A DNA stretch of 32,152 bases from Alphaproteobacteria bacterium (GTDB lineage Bacteria; Pseudomonadota; Alphaproteobacteria; Caulobacterales; Caulobacteraceae): assembly GCA_018895795.1 (NCBI GenBank), contig JAHINZ010000425.1, positions 1 to 32,152 on the forward strand. The letters run 5' to 3'. The notes below the pieces were generated by a model. The model worked only from the letters and a program-made list of their open reading frames with translations, was not told the origin of the DNA and did no database searches. The translations under genes were made by a program, and so were the position numbers. Numbering within the stretch: position 1 is the first letter of the stretch; every line of letters begins with the position of its first letter. Below are positions 29,611-32,152 of this stretch, piece after piece.

Positions 29611-29931
29611 ATGAAGCTCCGTACCCTTGCGGCTGTCGCCGCTCTGTCCGTCTCCATGTTTGCCGGCGCCGCCCTGGCCGATGGCCGCGTCGCCGCAGCT
29701 CTGGAAGCCCCTGTCGCCGCCAAGACCAAGATCGTCGCCGGCGGCGCCGTGTTTGTCTGCGACGGCGCCGAGTGCGTCTCGACCTCGGCGCCGTCGCGCG
29801 CCATCACCGCCGCGTCGTGCAAGGCCCTGGCCAAGGAAGTCGGCCGCGTCTCGGCGTTCGGCGGCGAAACCAAGTCGCTCGACGCCGCCGACCTGGACCG
29901 CTGCAACCTGTCGGCCAAGGCTGACAAGTAA
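29611..29931 (+). CDS. Secreted four-cysteine protein, CC_3452-like
   Basis: A 106-residue exported protein. The signal peptide MKLRTLAAVAALSVSMFAGAALA is followed by a mature domain of about 83 residues. It holds four cysteines (50, 55, 70 and 98) spaced as VFVCDGAECVST, ITAASCKALAKEVG and LDRCNLSAKA, likely two disulfides. The pattern C-x4-C, C-x-x-L...G and a final CN matches a small family I recall being named after Caulobacter CC_3452, whose function is unknown. GGAGGG precedes ATG 29611. An operator-like palindrome lies 120 bases upstream and a hairpin terminator follows the stop, so it is probably transcribed alone. Confidence 0.8.
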   Translation: MKLRTLAAVAALSVSMFAGAALADGRVAAALEAPVAAKTKIVAGGAVFVCDGAECVSTSAPSRAITAASCKALAKEVGRVSAFGGETKSLDAADLDRCNLSAKADK

Positions 29932-29944
29932 GCCCTTTCTGTAA

Positions 29945-29977
29945 CCAGACGCTTTGGGGCGTTCGCGTCCCGTCTGG
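29945..29977 (+). terminator. Hairpin terminator after the CC_3452-like gene
   Basis: Outer arms CCAGACG/CGTCTGG (29945-29951, 29971-29977) enclose GGGCG-TTCG-CGTCC with a stable TTCG tetraloop and one G-U pair. It starts 14 bases past the stop and is followed by CTGTTTCC. Confidence 0.6.
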
Positions 29978-30063
29978 CTGTTTCCTCGAGCATCGTCCTG
30001 ATGGGCGGCGGGCTGGTCCCGTCGCCCTTTTTCTTTTCGCCGATCTTCAGTACTGGGGACGCC

Positions 30064-30303
30064 ATGACCACGACCCTCGCCGCCCAGATCGAAGCCGCCC
30101 TGCGCGAAGTCGCCGGGAGCCAGACCCGTCCCTCGTCCCTGTTGATCGACTATGGGCCCGACGGCGATGACGAGGGCCTGGCCGTGCGCGCCTGGGTGGA
30201 GCGGTCGACCCGCAGCCTGGTCTTCGCCCAGGGCGAGGCGCGGCGCCGCAACGGAAGCCTCGCGGCGGCCGGTTCGGCCGTGTTTCGCCGCGTCGGGGCC
30301 TGA
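30064..30303 (+). CDS. Short protein, possibly a partial hotdog-like fold
   Basis: A 79-residue protein beginning MTTTLAAQIEAALREVAG and ending LAAAGSAVFRRVGA. The second half (AVRAWVERSTRSLVFAQGEARRRNGSLAAAGSAVFR) resembles the last two strands of hotdog-fold thioesterases: a strand with R-T-R-S-L-V-F, a polar turn, then A-x-G-x-A-V-F. The N-terminal part is too short to form the complete fold, so this may be a degenerate half or an unrelated small protein. A weak ribosome-binding site (GGGGA) supports ATG 30064 over a longer frame at 30001 that includes the terminator region. It stands directly before the ATP synthase operon. Confidence 0.6.
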   Translation: MTTTLAAQIEAALREVAGSQTRPSSLLIDYGPDGDDEGLAVRAWVERSTRSLVFAQGEARRRNGSLAAAGSAVFRRVGA

Positions 30304-30317
30304 TCGCTCCGGTTTGG

Positions 30318-30345
30318 TTGCGACTGCGAAAAGCCCGTGTTATGA
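30318..30345 (+). promoter_or_regulatory. Possible promoter for the atpHA operon
   Basis: TTGCGA (30318-30323) and TTATGA (30340-30345) are 16 bases apart, 137 bases before the atpH start. Neither box matches the Caulobacter housekeeping consensus closely, so this is only a candidate. Confidence 0.25.
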
Positions 30346-30481
30346 GGCGCGCGGCTTCGGATGGGGTGGCGCGCCAGCGCCGGCCCTCCATGTGCTTTTT
30401 TCAAGCGCGCTCAAGCCTTTAAGCCGGGACGAGGGTTAATCTTCTTGTCCGCGGCGATTGCAACGCACCGGGCGGAACCAA

Positions 30482-31036
30482 GTGGCGGACGAAACCAAGG
30501 CGACGGATGCGGGTCAGCGCTATGCGCAGTCCCTGTTCGAATTGACGATCGAAGGCGGCAACCTCACCAAGGTCGAGTCGGACCTGAAAAGCTTGAAGGT
30601 GATGGCGGCTGACAGCGCCGATCTGCGTCGCCTCCTGACGTCGCCGGCCTTTGGCGCCGAAGACAAGGCCAAGGGCCTGACCGCCGTCGCCAAGAAGGCC
30701 GGCTTCCAGCCCCTGACCGTCAAGTTCCTCGGCCTGGTGGCCGCCAACGGCCGCGCCGGCGATCTGCTGGGCGCGATCACGGCGTTTAGCGAGCTGTCGG
30801 CCCGCCATCGCGGGGTCGTCTCGGCCGAGGTGATCTCGGCCACCGAACTGACCGCCGCCCAGATGAAGGGCGTGCAAACCGCCCTGGCCTCGGCCCTGGG
30901 CAAGACCCCTGAACTCTCGACCCGCATCGACCCGTCCATCCTGGGCGGCGTCAAGGTGCGTGTCGGCTCCCGCCTGTTCGATGCTTCGCTCCGCAGCAAG
31001 CTCGATTCCCTGAAATTCGCCCTGAAGCGCGCCTAA
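30482..31036 (+). CDS. atpH: ATP synthase F1 subunit delta
   Basis: A 184-residue delta (OSCP-type) subunit of the F1 sector, linking the peripheral stalk to the top of the alpha3beta3 head. It begins VADETKATDAGQRYAQSLFEL, the usual AxxYAxALFEL-like start, and has LKVMAADSADLRRLLTSPAF, FLGLVAANGRAGDLLGAI and the C-terminal strand region DPSILGGVKVRVGSRLFDASLRSKLDSLK, the conserved tail of the family. GTG 30482 is the start; a frame back to 30458 adds unlikely residues. A 49-base gap leads to atpA. Placing delta first in the F1 operon (delta, alpha, gamma, beta, epsilon) is typical of alphaproteobacteria. Confidence 0.96.
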   Translation: MADETKATDAGQRYAQSLFELTIEGGNLTKVESDLKSLKVMAADSADLRRLLTSPAFGAEDKAKGLTAVAKKAGFQPLTVKFLGLVAANGRAGDLLGAITAFSELSARHRGVVSAEVISATELTAAQMKGVQTALASALGKTPELSTRIDPSILGGVKVRVGSRLFDASLRSKLDSLKFALKRA

Positions 31037-31085
31037 GCGTATAAGCGCGCCAAACGATAAAAATCGCAGAGAGCCCAAGACAGCC

Positions 31086-32152
31086 ATGGACATCCGCGCC
31101 GCCGAGATTTCGGCCATCCTCAAGTCGCAGATCGCGAATTTCGGCGAAGACGCCGCCGTTTCGGACGTCGGCCAAGTGCTGTCCGTCGGTGACGGCATCG
31201 CTCGCATCTATGGTCTGGACAATGTCCAGGCCGGCGAAATGGTCGAGTTCCCGAAAGCCGGCGTCAAGGGCATGGCCCTGAACCTCGAGCGCGACAATGT
31301 CGGTTGCGTGATCTTCGGTCAGGACCAGGCCATCAAGGAAGGCGACGAAGTCCGTCGTCTGGGCGAGATCGTCGACGTTCCGGTCGGCCGTGGCCTGCTG
31401 GGCCGCGTCGTCAACCCGCTGGGCGAGCCGATCGACGGCAAGGGCCCGATCGTTTCCACCGAGCGTCGCCGCGTCGACGTCAAGGCCCCCGGCATCATCC
31501 CCCGCAAGTCGGTGCACGAGCCCGTGCAGACCGGCCTGAAGGCCATCGACACCCTGATCCCGGTCGGCCGCGGTCAGCGCGAGCTGATCATCGGTGACCG
31601 TCAGACCGGCAAGACCGCCGTCGCCATCGACACCATCCTGAATCAGAAGGCCGCCAACGCCGGCAAGGACGAGAGCGCCAAGCTCTATTGCGTCTATGTC
31701 GCCATCGGCCAGAAGCGTTCGACCGTCGCCCAGATCGTCAAGACGCTCGAAGAGCACGGCGCCCTGGAATACACCATCGTCGTCGTCGCCTCGGCCTCCG
31801 AGCCGGCCCCGCTGCAGTACCTGGCCCCGTTCTCGGGCTGCGCCATGGGCGAGTGGTTCCGCGACAACGGCCTGCACGGCCTGATCATCTATGACGACCT
31901 GTCCAAGCAGGCCGTCGCCTATCGCCAGATGTCCCTGCTGCTGCGCCGCCCGCCGGGCCGCGAAGCCTATCCGGGCGACGTCTTCTATCTGCACTCCCGT
32001 CTGCTGGAACGCGCCGCCAAGCTGAACGAAGACAACGGCTCCGGCTCGCTGACCGCCCTGCCGGTCATCGAAACCCAGGCCAACGACGTCTCGGCCTACA
32101 TTCCGACCAACGTGATCTCGATCACCGACGGCCAGATCTTCCTCGAGACCGA
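31086..32152 (+). CDS. atpA: ATP synthase F1 subunit alpha (cut by window end)
   Basis: About 355 residues of the F1 alpha subunit are in the window; the frame is open at the edge, and the family has about 510. It begins MDIRAAEISAILKSQIANFG. The nucleotide-binding P-loop is GDRQTGKT at 170-177. Also present are NPLGEPIDGKGPI, LKAIDTLIPVGRGQRELIIG, VYVAIGQKRSTVAQI, YDDLSKQAVAYRQMSLLLRRPPGREAYPGD and LPVIETQANDVSAYIPTNVISITDGQ. Alpha carries the non-catalytic nucleotide sites of the membrane-bound proton-driven ATP synthase. ATG 31086 lacks a strong ribosome-binding site and may depend on atpH translation. Confidence 0.98.
   Translation, partial: MDIRAAEISAILKSQIANFGEDAAVSDVGQVLSVGDGIARIYGLDNVQAGEMVEFPKAGVKGMALNLERDNVGCVIFGQDQAIKEGDEVRRLGEIVDVPVGRGLLGRVVNPLGEPIDGKGPIVSTERRRVDVKAPGIIPRKSVHEPVQTGLKAIDTLIPVGRGQRELIIGDRQTGKTAVAIDTILNQKAANAGKDESAKLYCVYVAIGQKRSTVAQIVKTLEEHGALEYTIVVVASASEPAPLQYLAPFSGCAMGEWFRDNGLHGLIIYDDLSKQAVAYRQMSLLLRRPPGREAYPGDVFYLHSRLLERAAKLNEDNGSGSLTALPVIETQANDVSAYIPTNVISITDGQIFLET

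Overview
The window is high-GC alphaproteobacterial chromosome, most likely Caulobacter or a close relative. The evidence is the uniform GC-rich coding style, an atpH-atpA pair preceded by a small secreted four-cysteine protein that resembles a family I recall as the Caulobacter CC_3452 family, and Caulobacter-like EF-hand, chemoreceptor and PolA proteins. No prophage, insertion sequence, CRISPR array or rRNA operon was seen. Most of the window is ordinary core genome. The less ordinary parts are a dcm-type methyltransferase/vsr pair, palindromic intergenic repeats, a secreted protein made of four TonB-C-like repeats, and several unexplained operator-like palindromes.

Layout. 1-900: a small membrane protein and a glutathione S-transferase, both minus. 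912-4798: a tight plus-strand cluster rdgB-hemW-rsmI-yraN-sirB1-like (nucleotide-pool cleaning, haem/radical SAM, rRNA methylation, nuclease fold). 4876-7167: three minus-strand genes (small membrane protein, four-repeat TonB-C-like secreted protein, Pro/Ala-rich peptide). 7328-12330: polA and an orphan methyl-accepting chemoreceptor, plus. 12373-14493: a small minus gene, a degenerate EF-hand protein, apbE and tRNA-Ala(CGC). 14608-17159: yggT, a DUF167 gene and a hybrid histidine kinase behind a palindrome-rich promoter. 17108-19804 (minus): dcm-type methyltransferase, cysK and vsr; vsr overlaps the kinase tail by 52 bp. 19852-20429: a lipoprotein and a tiny membrane protein, convergent.

20555-23827: terminator, repeat element, thiolase (minus) with a PsrA-like palindrome upstream, and a divergent amidohydrolase. 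23839-27451: a cloverleaf repeat, then a minus-strand operon read lemA, TPM, TPM, CPBP protease, DUF1330; a second repeat block sits between lemA and the first TPM gene. 27532-28833: acyl-CoA dehydrogenase (minus). 28966-32152: a membrane protein, the CC_3452-like protein, a 79-residue protein and the start of the F1 ATP synthase operon (atpH, then atpA cut by the window edge).

Functional themes are genome maintenance (RdgB, PolA, YraN, Dcm/Vsr), fatty-acid oxidation (thiolase, acyl-CoA dehydrogenase), envelope functions (LemA/TPM, TonB-C repeats, CPBP) and energy (ATP synthase). No intergenic stretch exceeds about 300 bases.
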